From contig NZ_JAELTI010000034.1 in the NCBI RefSeq assembly GCF_016428755.1, forward strand, positions 1-47,803: 47,803 nucleotides of DNA, in the 5' to 3' direction. Positions within the stretch are counted from its first letter, which is position 1, and each line of letters opens with the position of its first letter. The DNA comes from Allobosea sp. ASV33. GTDB taxonomy: Bacteria > Pseudomonadota > Alphaproteobacteria > Rhizobiales > Beijerinckiaceae. Below are positions 29,769-37,574 of this stretch, piece after piece. The notes beneath the pieces were generated by a model, which was not told where the DNA came from, made no database searches, and saw nothing but the letters and a program-made list of their open reading frames with translations. The position numbers and the translations under genes were made by a program.

Positions 29769-30319
29769 AGCCCTAGAGCCTTTCGGCGTGCCAACTGCAT
29801 AACTTCCCGCAAGCTATTCGGTGTCAGTAGGTTGGTGCGGGGCACTTGAATGCGGGTCGTCGCAATATTCTCGGTTGGGGGACCTTCGGGCTGGTACCAA
29901 TAGCAACAGTGCCGCAGATGCAGATGCTCTTCTCCGCCGTCTAGCCAATCTACCGGGTTTTCAGGAAGGCATAGCAAGATCAATATAGCGAGCGGCATGC
30001 CCGGCTCGCGATCAGCCGTTAGAAGTCGATGAGCACGAGCCTCAAGATCATAAATGATAAATTCTTCGCTGATTGTCCATCGGGTGGTTGCCTTCATTTG
30101 AAAGTCAACCGAGTGACCCGTCTCAATTCGCTCCCCATTCCTAAGTTTTACGGGTCGGAATGTCCCATCGATTCCATAGTCAAATATGGAGCGTGCGGCC
30201 AGGTTAAGCCCGGCAAGACCGGCAATAGCATGAATATACGCGTGAGATAGTGCTTCTTGGGTGTGCTCACGGGTGATCAATTTATGCCCCAGCAGCCGCC
30301 AACTAGTCGCAATGTGCAT
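29765..30319 (-). CDS. DUF4365 domain-containing protein, nuclease-like
   Basis: 184 residues covering essentially one DUF4365 domain. ITREHTQEALSHAYIHAIAG is followed by DYGIDGTFRPV and DFQMKATTRW; the spaced acidic residues and QxK resemble a PD-(D/E)xK nuclease core. DUF4365 genes are often found in defence loci, but the function is unproven. ATG 30319 lacks a clear ribosome-binding site; TTG 30280 has GGGG upstream and would begin LITREHTQ, nearer the domain edge. It is the first gene of the low-G+C pair. Confidence 0.8.
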   Translation of the reverse strand: MHIATSWRLLGHKLITREHTQEALSHAYIHAIAGLAGLNLAARSIFDYGIDGTFRPVKLRNGERIETGHSVDFQMKATTRWTISEEFIIYDLEARAHRLLTADREPGMPLAILILLCLPENPVDWLDGGEEHLHLRHCCYWYQPEGPPTENIATTRIQVPRTNLLTPNSLREVMQLARRKALGL

Positions 30320-30416
30320 TTTATCGCGCTAGAGTACAGCTAGAGCGTGTAGAATTCCTTGTCGTAGTTTGGCCCGCGGGGGCTCCACGTACGGGTCCTC
30401 CTTACGGCAAGTGTGA

Positions 30417-30444
30417 CTGGTTGGAACGAGACCGACCATGACGG
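30417..30444. repeat. Remnant of a dispersed cloverleaf-type palindrome
   Basis: GGTTGG (30419-30424) and CCGACC followed by ATGACGG (to 30444) match the right side-hairpin and outer stem of the elements at 20152 and 31094. The left half is missing. It lies just outside the low-G+C cassette. Confidence 0.5.
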
Positions 30445-30473
30445 TGTAGGCGCTATCGCCTATCTTTGCCGCC

Positions 30474-30896
30474 ATGACCGTCCCCTCTACCTTCGTCCAT
30501 GCCTCGCGCGATTTCGAACGCTTCCTGCTCGATGCGCGCGATGAACTCGGGCTCGGCACCACCCATCAGAGCTATGCGGCGGTGCTGGCCGTGCTGGTCA
30601 CCTTCCGGGCGCGATTGACGCCGGCGGAGGGCGTCACCTTCGCGAACGCCCTGCCGCCGCTGCTCGGCGCCATGTTTCTGCAAGGCTGGAACACGGCGCA
30701 GCCGCTAAAACCCTTCGCCGACCCCGCGGCGCTGACGCGGGAGGCGATCGGCCACCGCCACGACCATACGCTCCTCCCCGAAACCGGCATCGCCGATGTC
30801 GCCCGCGCCCTCCGCCGGCATGTCGAGGCACAAGCCTTCGAGCGCGCGCTGGACAAGCTGCCGCCGGGCGCGCGGGCGTTCTGGGTGGTGCAGTAG
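30474..30896 (+). CDS. DUF2267 domain-containing protein
   Basis: 140 residues. The first part (FERFLLDARDELGLGTTHQSY, then VLVTFRARLTPAEG) matches DUF2267, whose members are small helical proteins of unknown function, often stress-associated. The second half ends in a helical segment rich in Ala and Arg. It stands alone, upstream of a repeat-rich gap. No function is proposed. Confidence 0.8.
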   Translation: MTVPSTFVHASRDFERFLLDARDELGLGTTHQSYAAVLAVLVTFRARLTPAEGVTFANALPPLLGAMFLQGWNTAQPLKPFADPAALTREAIGHRHDHTLLPETGIADVARALRRHVEAQAFERALDKLPPGARAFWVVQ

Positions 30897-30930
30897 GGCG
30901 CCTGCGTTGACGGCGACGCGCCGGAGAACC

Positions 30931-31066
30931 CCTCTCCCGGATGGGAGAGGGGGAGGGGTGAGGGACCGCCGCCGATCGTCAGCCGAAACGGCTCCGCCGC
31001 GCCCTCCATTGAAGCCCCACACCGTCATCCGGCGCTCCGCGCCACCTTCTCCCATCCGGGAGAAGG
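30931..31066. repeat. Paired G/C-rich hairpins (second palindrome family)
   Basis: CCTCTCCC-GGAT-GGGAGAGG (30931-30950) and CCTTCTCCC-ATCC-GGGAGAAGG (31045-31066) face each other across about 95 bp. They resemble intergenic hairpin pairs common in G+C-rich alphaproteobacteria. Together with the next element they fill most of the 509-bp gap between the DUF2267 and arr genes, in which I see no gene. Confidence 0.6.
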
Positions 31067-31093
31067 AAAGGGTGTCACGCTTCCTGCGCCTCG

Positions 31094-31212
31094 CGTCATG
31101 CTCGGCCTTGTGCCGAGCATCCACGGCTTGCGACGTTGCGGGCAAGCGGTCTCATCGAAACCAAATCACGGTCCCAAAGACGTGGATGGTCGGGACAGGC
31201 CCGACCATGACG
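31094..31212. repeat. Dispersed cloverleaf-type palindrome, copy 4
   Basis: Outer stem CGTCAT (31094-31099) / ATGACG (31207-31212). Side hairpins are GCTCGGC...GCCGAGC and GGTCGGG...CCCGACC, and the inner stem is CATCCACG / CGTGGATG with a long loop. Side-arm sequences differ from copy 1 but pairing is kept. Confidence 0.8.
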
Positions 31213-31405
31213 GGATGCGCGCGCATGCCTGCGCAACGGCCATCTGCCGCCAGCAAGGCGTCGCGTCATCTTCGAGAAATTGTCGGGGGAATGCAGGGTG
31301 CCGTTCCCTGCCATGATCATTGTCTAACCCGAGCCGGGGCTTGCGGCAAGCCGGGGTCCCTGGTCCATGAAGGCTGCCCCCGATTCACCGCAAGGGAGCA
31401 AGCCG

Positions 31406-31819
31406 ATGCCGACCGCCGACACCACCCAGCCCGAGCGTCTCTATCATGGTACCCGCGCCGATCTGAAACCCGGAGACTTGATCGCCGTCGGCCATGAATC
31501 CAACTTCCGGGAGGGCAAGCCGCTGTCCTGGGTCTATTGCTCGGGCACGCTCGATGCCGCGATCTGGGGCGCCGAACTCGCCCGCGGCGAGGGGCGCCAG
31601 CGCATCTATATCGTCGAGCCGACCGGCGCGATCGTCGACGATCCCAACCTGACCGACAAGAAATTCCCCGGCAATCCGACGCGCTCCTATCGCTCGCAGC
31701 AGCCGTTGCGGGTCGTCGGCGAGGTGACGGCTTGGGAGGGCCATCCGCCCGAGGTGCTGCGCCGGATGAAGGAGAATGTCGCGCGGCTCGTTGCCGAAGG
31801 CGCCGAGATCATCGACTGA
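31406..31819 (+). CDS. arr: NAD(+)-rifampin ADP-ribosyltransferase
   Basis: 137 residues, the usual Arr size. Transfers ADP-ribose from NAD+ to rifamycins, inactivating them. YHGTRADLKPGDLI at the start carries the NAD-binding His. GTLDAAIWGAELA and VDDPNLTDKKFPGNPTRSYR with its conserved Asp are nearly invariant in the family. ATG 31406 follows AAGGGAG; the upstream ATG 31367 adds no conserved residues. It is a lone chromosomal gene with no integron or mobile element signs, so it looks like an intrinsic resistance determinant. Confidence 0.92.
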   Translation: MPTADTTQPERLYHGTRADLKPGDLIAVGHESNFREGKPLSWVYCSGTLDAAIWGAELARGEGRQRIYIVEPTGAIVDDPNLTDKKFPGNPTRSYRSQQPLRVVGEVTAWEGHPPEVLRRMKENVARLVAEGAEIID

Positions 31820-31836
31820 GCCGGCGGTCGCCCTTT

Positions 31837-31986
31837 GTCATTCCGGGTTCTCGCCGCGCGAGCCCCGGAATGGGCGCTCACCGTCATTTTCGGGCGAAGC
31901 GAAACGCAGACCCGAGAATCTCAGGCAGGACCAGGCGCTGGAGCCTTCGTGTCATGAGATGCTCGGGTCGAGCCCGAGCATGACGG
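31837..31986. repeat. Dispersed cloverleaf-type palindrome, copy 5, compound or degenerate
   Basis: Starts GTCATTCCGGG (from 31837), with a matching CCCGGAAT at the end of its first hairpin. It contains a second GTCATT near 31888 and ends in GCTCGGG...CCCGAGC followed by ATGACGG (31986). At least two elements seem to be merged here. Confidence 0.65.
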
Positions 31987-32494
31987 CTCCATTGCGCGCG
32001 CCGACAACTTATCCCCGCCCTTGCAACCCGCCCCTATCCTCGGCCCACCTCACCCCGAGGGGCGGCCATCCGGAGGCATGCTGCATGGCGGGGCGGGGGC
32101 GGCGCCTGCGGCCGGGTTTGCACCCCGGCCCCGGGAGGCTTCGGGGCACCGCCCTGGGGATACTACGATCCCTGTGCGAGGAGCTCGCTGGAAGGTTCGG
32201 GGAATCCAGGACCGAACGCGGAACGGGTGACGAGGCGATGAGCCGAGCTGATCCGGGAAGCGGCCGATCTCTGGAACTCCGACCGTATAAGCGCGGCCCG
32301 GAGACTGAAATCGCCGGCAAGCGGAGCGCCACGGGGCGTGCGGATGGTGGCTCAATCCATCCGCGCCGCATCCTGGCTCAACGGAAGCGGCTTGGATCAC
32401 CCGCGCCTCGCGGCGCTCCGCTCGCCCCTCGACATGCGAACGCCCGCGCGATGGCGCGGGCGGCGAAGACGCTTGTCAGGACGTGGCCGCCTGT
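31987..32494. other. Gene-free G/C-rich region with strong secondary structure
   Basis: About 500 bp in which no frame resembles a protein. There are many short inverted repeats, the clearest being GCCCGCGC-GATG-GCGCGGGC at 32442-32461. That hairpin lies past the stop of the minus-strand Nudix gene and may end its transcript. The rest could encode a structured RNA, but no RNase P, tmRNA, 6S or SRP RNA consensus was recognised. Confidence 0.4.
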
Positions 32495-32974
32495 TCAGGC
32501 CGCGACGGCGACCCGCGTGTCGAGCTTGCGGATAGCGGTGCTGAGCTCGGGCTCGTCGACGATGTCGGCGGCGTCCGCCAGCTTGAACCAGTGCAGGTCC
32601 CGCTGGTGCTGCTCGGCCCAGCTGTCGAGCTGCCGCTCGACCTGGAGCAGGTAGAGCTTGACCTCGCAGAGCGCGAAATGGTCGCTCATCCGCTTCCAGT
32701 AGGTATAGCGCCCGGCCGGCTTCTCGCTGACGCGGCCGACGACGCCGGCCTCCTCATAGGCCTCGCGCGCGGCGGCGTCGCGGTCCTTGAGGCCCTTCAT
32801 CGGCCAGCCCTTGGGTACGATCCAGCGGCGCGTGGTGCGCGACGTGACGAGCAGGATCTCGGTCGAGCCGTCGGCGGCGTGGCGGATCGGCATCGCGGCG
32901 ATCTGCGACCGCTTCTCTCCCGGTTTCCGCTTGGCCTTCTTCATCGACGCTGGAAGCCCTTTCCTGGCTTGCAT
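32495..32974 (-). CDS. Nudix hydrolase
   Basis: 159 residues. The Nudix region runs PKGWPMKGLKDRD followed by AAAREAYEEAGV, so the catalytic REAYEE core is intact. The upstream Glu of the classical GX5EX7REUXEEXGU motif is Leu. This form resembles proteins acting on diphosphoinositol polyphosphates or dinucleotide polyphosphates, but substrate cannot be fixed. ATG 32974 has GGAG eight bases upstream; ATG 32944 is an alternative that removes ten residues. Confidence 0.88.
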   Translation of the reverse strand: MQARKGLPASMKKAKRKPGEKRSQIAAMPIRHAADGSTEILLVTSRTTRRWIVPKGWPMKGLKDRDAAAREAYEEAGVVGRVSEKPAGRYTYWKRMSDHFALCEVKLYLLQVERQLDSWAEQHQRDLHWFKLADAADIVDEPELSTAIRKLDTRVAVAA

Positions 32975-33062
32975 TCGTCCGGCTCCGAATCACGATGATC
33001 GCCGGAGCGAATAAATATTGCATCGATTCACAGAAATGGAAGAGGCGTTCCGCGAATTCGCA

Positions 33063-34274
33063 TCAGCTCTTCGATTCGCGCATGGCCTGGTTGTGGACAT
33101 CTTCCGGTTGCGCCAGCCGCAGCAGCAGCCAGCCGCCGAGGCCGGAGAGCAGCGAACCGGCGAGCACCCCGATCTTGGTCTGGTCCTGCAGGGCTTCCGA
33201 AGCCGGAAAGGCCAGCAGCCCGATGAACAGGCTCATGGTGAAGCCGATGCCGCAGAGCAGGGCGATGCCGTAGAACTGCGCCCAGGAGGCCTTCGCCGGC
33301 AGATCGGCAAGCCCGGCGCGGATCGCCAGCCAGCCGAATCCGAAGACGCCGATCTGCTTGCCGAGGAACAGCCCGAGCATGATGCCGAGCGGCACGGCCT
33401 GACCGAGCGTCGCGAGGCCAAGCCCGGCAAAGGAGACGCCGGCATTGGCGAAGCCGAAGATCGGGATGATCAGGAAGGCGACCCATGGGTGCAGCCCGTG
33501 TTCCAGCCGGTGCAGCGGCGAAGAGGCGCTGTCGGGCTTCGCGGGCGAGGGCGTGAGCGGGATGGTCAGCGCCAGCGCGACGCCGGCCAGCGTCGCATGC
33601 ACGCCGGATTTCAGGGTGAAGTACCATAGCGCCGCGCCGAGCACGAGATAGGGCACAAGCCTGACCACGCCGAGCCGGTTCAGCGCGATCAGGGCCGCGA
33701 GCGTCGCGGCGGCGAGGCCGAGATGCAAGCCGGAGAGCTCGGCCGTATAGAAGATCGCGATGATGATGACCGCGCCGAGATCGTCGAGGATGGCGAGCGC
33801 GGTCAGGAAGATCTTGAGCGAGGCCGGCACGCGCGAGCCCAGCAGCGAGAGCACGCCGAGCGCGAAGGCGATATCGGTGGCGGCGGGAATGGCCCAGCCG
33901 CGCAGCGTCTCGGGCGAGCCGAGATTGAAGCCGACATAGACCAGTGCCGGCGCGATCATGCCGCCGAGCGCGGCGAAGCCGGGCAGCACGCGGCGGCTCC
34001 AGCTCGACAATTGCCCGTCAAGCATCTCGCGCTTGATCTCGAGGCCGACGAGCAGGAAGAACACCGCCATCAGCGCGTCGTTGATCCAGTGCAGGACCGA
34101 AAGCCCCAGCACATAGCTCTTCAAAACGCCGAAATAGAGCGGCGCGGCCGGCGAATTGGCGACGACGAGCGCCAGCGCCGCGACGACCATCAGGACGATG
34201 CCGCCGGCCGCTTCGCTGTGCAGGAAGTCCCGCAAGGCGGAAAGGGGTTTCGTCCGGGTCGCGGGGGCGGCCAT
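33063..34274 (-). CDS. nhaA: Na+/H+ antiporter NhaA
   Basis: 403 residues with about twelve membrane helices. Exchanges external protons for cytoplasmic Na+ or Li+, protecting against salt and alkaline stress. The paired transport aspartates Asp164-Asp165 lie in [10 protein letters not shown], and Asp134 lies in [18 protein letters not shown] 34274 is chosen because GGAG lies six bases upstream; ATG 34292 adds six residues. Transcribed alone on the minus strand, followed by the Nudix gene across about 90 bp. Confidence 0.96.
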   Translation of the reverse strand: MAAPATRTKPLSALRDFLHSEAAGGIVLMVVAALALVVANSPAAPLYFGVLKSYVLGLSVLHWINDALMAVFFLLVGLEIKREMLDGQLSSWSRRVLPGFAALGGMIAPALVYVGFNLGSPETLRGWAIPAATDIAFALGVLSLLGSRVPASLKIFLTALAILDDLGAVIIIAIFYTAELSGLHLGLAAATLAALIALNRLGVVRLVPYLVLGAALWYFTLKSGVHATLAGVALALTIPLTPSPAKPDSASSPLHRLEHGLHPWVAFLIIPIFGFANAGVSFAGLGLATLGQAVPLGIMLGLFLGKQIGVFGFGWLAIRAGLADLPAKASWAQFYGIALLCGIGFTMSLFIGLLAFPASEALQDQTKIGVLAGSLLSGLGGWLLLRLAQPEDVHNQAMRESKS

Positions 34275-34356
34275 CGAGCTCTCCTTCGTCATCAGACGCA
34301 GAGAGATACGACAGGCCGCTGCCGAAGACCAAGCTTGCCGGTGACGCAGCCCGGAT

Positions 34357-34743
34357 TCAGAGCTTCTTGCCGTCCTTGTCGAACTGCTTGAGGAAGGCGG
34401 TCAGGTCCTTGATTTCCTTCTCGCCCTTGATGCCGGCAAAGATCATCTTGGTGCCGGGAATCTTGGCCTTCGGATCCTTGATGTATTCGGCGAAGGTCGC
34501 CTCGTCCCAGGTCAGGCCGGAATTCTTGTTGGCGGCCGAGTAGCTATAGCCCTCGACGGCGCCGGAATGCCGGCCGATCAGGCCGTTGAGCTCGGGGCCG
34601 ACGAGGTTGCGCGCGCCCTCGCCGATCTGGTGGCAGGCGCGGCATTTGGCGAAGGAGCGCTCGCCCGCGGCGGCGTCCTGTGCCGCGGCGGGCTGGGATA
34701 GGAGAGGCAGGAGAAGGACAAGGCCGGAGAGAATGGCTCGCAT
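34357..34743 (-). CDS. Class I cytochrome c, exported
   Basis: 128 residues with a Sec signal peptide of about 21 residues, then the haem-binding site CRACH (Cys34, Cys37, His38) and a Met axial ligand in PGTKMIFAG. Resembles the soluble c2/c550-type electron carriers of the alphaproteobacterial periplasm. ATG 34743 gives the signal peptide; the longer frame does not. It follows the alpha/beta hydrolase gene by 87 bp on the same strand and might share its upstream FixK-like site. Confidence 0.92.
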   Translation of the reverse strand: MRAILSGLVLLLPLLSQPAAAQDAAAGERSFAKCRACHQIGEGARNLVGPELNGLIGRHSGAVEGYSYSAANKNSGLTWDEATFAEYIKDPKAKIPGTKMIFAGIKGEKEIKDLTAFLKQFDKDGKKL

Positions 34744-34830
34744 GATCACGTCTTTCGACTTGGAGGCATTCTTGTTTAGCCCTGAGTCGCGCGACGATGG
34801 CATGAGCCATTTCGCCGCGCGGTGTGATTG

Positions 34831-35646
34831 TCAGAGTTCGCCGATCCACTCCGCCACGGTCGCGGTGAAGGCGTCGGGCCGGGAGATCGGGAAGAGGTGT
34901 CCGCCGGTTTCCATGATCGCGCGGCGGCAGCCGGGCAGGGCGGCGGCGAGCGCCTCCTGGTGATAGACGGGGACGACCATGTCGTCGCGCGTGCCGAGGA
35001 TCAGGACCGGCATCATCAGCGAGTCGATATCGGCCGTGCCGTCGAAGGCGAGCAGCGCGTCGAGGCGCTCGCGCGCAATCGTCCGGGCGTGCTCGCTCAC
35101 CGGCGCGGCCTCGATCGCGGCGTCGTAGATGTGCCAGTTCGCCTCGATCCAGCGCGGCTGGTAGCCGCTGAGCACGGAGATCGCGGCATAGGCATAGGGA
35201 TCGCAGCCCAGGATCGCGCGCCGCGCGCCGAAGACGGCGTTGAGATAGCGGCCGGATTTCAGCCAGCTCGCGCTCAGGATCAGGCCGTCGAGACGGCCGG
35301 GCGCGAGCTTGGCGAGCGTCTGCGCGATGCAGCCGCCGGTCGAGTGGCCGAGCACCACCGCCCGCGCGACGCCGGCCGCGTCGAGCACCGCGAGGCTGTC
35401 CTGCGCCAGCGTTTCGATGGTGCAGGGGGCGTCGCCGCGCGTGCTCGCGCCGATGCCGCGCTGGTCGAAGCGGATGACCTGGAAGGAGCGTGAGAGCGTC
35501 GCAGCGATCTCGCTCCAGAAGGCGGCGCTGCCGCTGAGCCCGCTGATGAGCAGCAGCGGCTGGCCATGACCTTCCTTGAAGGCGTGCAGCACCGCGCCAT
35601 CCGGCGTCTCGATCTGGAAATCGACGATATCCGTGGTGGCCGTCAT
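34831..35646 (-). CDS. Alpha/beta hydrolase
   Basis: 271 residues with the catalytic triad visible: nucleophile Ser102 in GHSTGG, an acid at Asp221 or Asp222 in GTRDDMVVP, and His250 in GGHLFP. The pattern RFDQRGIGAST near residue 60 is common in 3-oxoadipate enol-lactonase-like and RutD-like hydrolases. The substrate is not identifiable. A FixK/FNR-like box lies about 190 bp upstream. Confidence 0.88.
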   Translation of the reverse strand: MTATTDIVDFQIETPDGAVLHAFKEGHGQPLLLISGLSGSAAFWSEIAATLSRSFQVIRFDQRGIGASTRGDAPCTIETLAQDSLAVLDAAGVARAVVLGHSTGGCIAQTLAKLAPGRLDGLILSASWLKSGRYLNAVFGARRAILGCDPYAYAAISVLSGYQPRWIEANWHIYDAAIEAAPVSEHARTIARERLDALLAFDGTADIDSLMMPVLILGTRDDMVVPVYHQEALAAALPGCRRAIMETGGHLFPISRPDAFTATVAEWIGEL

Positions 35647-35837
35647 GCGTCACCTTGCGGATGGAAATGCCGAATGCTGCGCCACCGACGCATGATCTTG
35701 CACATCGCCCATCCTCCCTGGCCTTGGGTCGTCCACCCGGATCGCTCGGTCTTGATTGGCCGATAGGATCGCTTCGTGTCAGGATGGCGTATCGGGCCCG
35801 CCCCCGCCATGGCTTGCGTGCAGGGGGCGCAATGTTC

Positions 35838-35851
35838 TTGACGCAGATCAA
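35838..35851 (-). promoter_or_regulatory. FixK/FNR-type box
   Basis: TTGATCTGCGTCAA on the minus strand matches the TTGAT-N4-ATCAA consensus at nine of ten positions. In the 279-bp gap upstream of the alpha/beta hydrolase and cytochrome c genes it is the only recognisable element. Its 190-bp distance from the start codon is long for direct activation but possible with a long leader. Confidence 0.5.
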
Positions 35852-35925
35852 ATAGACCAAAGACTAATTGGCCTGCGTCTAGTGCATGTCTTTGTGTGCG
35901 TCATCCGCGCAGGAACGGGGATGCT

Positions 35926-36627
35926 TCAGCGGCGGCGCCGATTGGCGGCTCCAGGATCGGTTTCCCAAGTCGGCACCGACATGGTCGGTAGGTCGAAATA
36001 GTCGCGCGTCGTTGCATAGCCGTGCCCGCCCATGCGGCCGATGGCATCAAGGGCCGCCGGATCGACATAGAGCTTCTGGGGATCGATCGTGTCGGCGCGG
36101 AAGTGGGCGTAGACGACCTCTCCGAGAATGATCTCGCGTGAGTTGCCGATGCCGAGCGTGGTGTGGTGGCGGCATTCGAACGCCGCCGGCGCCTGGCCGA
36201 TCCACGGGCAGGGGACCCTGACGCCGGGCATCGCCGTCAGGCCGGCGGCCGCGAGTTCGTCGATGCCCGGCTCGAACGGTACGGCGCAGACATTCATGCC
36301 CTCCAGTAGCGCATCGGACACGATATTGACGGTGAAACCCAGCGTCTGCCGGACATTGCGGCCGGTGTCCTTCTGCGCACCGCTCGGCCTGTACTCGACG
36401 CCGAGCGCCAGGATCGCAGGATCGGCCGAGAGGCAATTGAAGAAGGAAAAGGGCGCGGCGTTCACCGTGCCGTTTTCGTCGACGGTGGTAACCAGGGCGA
36501 TCGGTCGCGGCACGACAGCGCCGATCAGTAGCTTGTAGCGCTCGCGCGGCGTCAGCGCCGCAAAATCGAAGGTGACTATGTCTGGCGGGCTCTGAGAACC
36601 CGGCTGTTCTGTCGGATGTGCGGTCAT
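35926..36627 (-). CDS. Flavin reductase family protein (FMN-binding split barrel)
   Basis: 233 residues. YKLLIGAVVPRPIALVTTVDENGTVNAAPFSFFN and later residues match the flavoprotein-like/DIM6 family, which binds FMN and either reduces flavin for a partner oxygenase or acts as an oxidoreductase. ATG 36627 overlaps the GntR gene's stop by four bases (ATGA), so the pair is co-translated and probably co-regulated. No oxygenase partner is in this window. The longer frame to 36813 is a shadow of the GntR gene. Confidence 0.9.
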   Translation of the reverse strand: MTAHPTEQPGSQSPPDIVTFDFAALTPRERYKLLIGAVVPRPIALVTTVDENGTVNAAPFSFFNCLSADPAILALGVEYRPSGAQKDTGRNVRQTLGFTVNIVSDALLEGMNVCAVPFEPGIDELAAAGLTAMPGVRVPCPWIGQAPAAFECRHHTTLGIGNSREIILGEVVYAHFRADTIDPQKLYVDPAALDAIGRMGGHGYATTRDYFDLPTMSVPTWETDPGAANRRRR

Positions 36628-37331
36628 GACGGTGTCAGTCCTTCGCTGAGGGCGTAGGGGGCGAGCACATCGCGGATGTCGCGCTCGACGCGGGGCGTCA
36701 GCAGCGCGCGGGTGACGACGGCCCGCAGGTGGTGGTCCATCAGGTCGGCGGCGCGGGCGGCGTCGCCGGCGCGGAGCGCGTCGATCAATTGGCGATGCTC
36801 GGAGACGGCGCATTCGCTCGAATGTGGGCGTCCATAGATCGCCAGGATCAGCGAACAGCGCGACGAGGCCTCCTGCACATAGCGCAGCAAAAGCGCATTG
36901 CCGGTCATCTTGGCGAGCTTGATATGGAACTCGCCGGAGAGCCGGATCGATTCCGGTCCGTCCTGCTCATGCGCTTTTTCCTCCTGGCGGACATGGGCTT
37001 CCAGTTCGGTGATCTGGGCGGAGGTGATGCGGCCGGCCAGGCTTTCGGCGACGAGCCGCTCCAGGCCGCGCCTGACCTCGAACACGTCGCGCGCCTCTTC
37101 CAGCGTCGGGTAGGCCACTGAGGCGCCGCGATTGGGCTTGAGCTCGACGAGGCCTTCGACGGCGAGGCGTCCGAAGGCCTCGCGCACCAGGGTGCGGCTG
37201 ACGCCGAGTTGTTCGCCGATCGAATCCTCGGGCAGCTTCATGCCCGGCTTCAGGGCTTGCTCGATGATGGCGCGCCGCAGGGCGCGATAGACGGATTCGG
37301 CGCGCAGAACCGGGGTTCGCTTCTCGCCCAT
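36624..37331 (-). CDS. GntR family transcriptional regulator, FCD (FadR-like) type
   Basis: 235 residues. N-terminal winged helix with EDSIGEQLGVSRTLVREAFGRL at about residues 33-54 and a helical FCD effector domain (residues 80-220) with His residues at positions typical of metal ligands (EFHIKLAKMTGN, SEHRQLIDAL, MDHHLRAVV). Probably a repressor released by a pathway compound. It is divergent from the transporter-amidohydrolase operon, with matching palindromes between them, so that operon is its likely target. ATG 37331 is preferred, with AGGGA about nine bases upstream. Confidence 0.92.
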   Translation of the reverse strand: MGEKRTPVLRAESVYRALRRAIIEQALKPGMKLPEDSIGEQLGVSRTLVREAFGRLAVEGLVELKPNRGASVAYPTLEEARDVFEVRRGLERLVAESLAGRITSAQITELEAHVRQEEKAHEQDGPESIRLSGEFHIKLAKMTGNALLLRYVQEASSRCSLILAIYGRPHSSECAVSEHRQLIDALRAGDAARAADLMDHHLRAVVTRALLTPRVERDIRDVLAPYALSEGLTPS

Positions 37332-37417
37332 CGTGGTTGTCCCTCGTGCTGGAATGGCTTTGTCCGGGGGTGTCAATGTCACGATAGCGGTCTCCGCGCC
37401 AGTTTCCGCTTGTGTTC

Positions 37418-37476
37418 AATAATCGCATACAATACGATCATGACATCGTATGCAAGTCTGCCTGATAATCGCACAC
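37418..37476. promoter_or_regulatory. GntR-type operator cluster between divergent genes
   Basis: Nested palindromes: ATACGAT (37432-37438) / ATCGTAT (37445-37451) with six bases between, and GCATAC (37425-37430) / GTATGC (37448-37453). A related half-site TAATCGCA(T/C)AC occurs at 37420 and again near 37466. The position between gntR and the operon it faces makes binding by this GntR protein likely. Confidence 0.6.
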
Positions 37477-37574
37477 GAAATTGGCGCGGAAAGCGTCAGG
37501 TGCATAACGGGACGGCAGAAAGCGGTCGAGACTCGGCGAGCCGGCGGGCGCGTCGACCAAAAGGGGAGAAGTCG

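Noticed and set aside
30931..31212. CRISPR-like repeat array
   Set aside because: Repeats are palindromic, oppositely oriented and irregularly spaced, with no unique spacers between direct repeats.
31987..32494. RNase P RNA, tmRNA, 6S or SRP RNA in the structured gap
   Set aside because: None of the conserved core sequences or a tag-peptide frame could be found.
30897..32494. Insertion sequence remnants near arr
   Set aside because: No transposase fragments or paired terminal repeats with target duplications were seen; the repeats present are small palindromes.
37209..37574. Longer start for the second binding protein
   Set aside because: The extra 122 residues run through the operator region and the gntR gene; ATG 37575 has a strong ribosome-binding site and a signal peptide.
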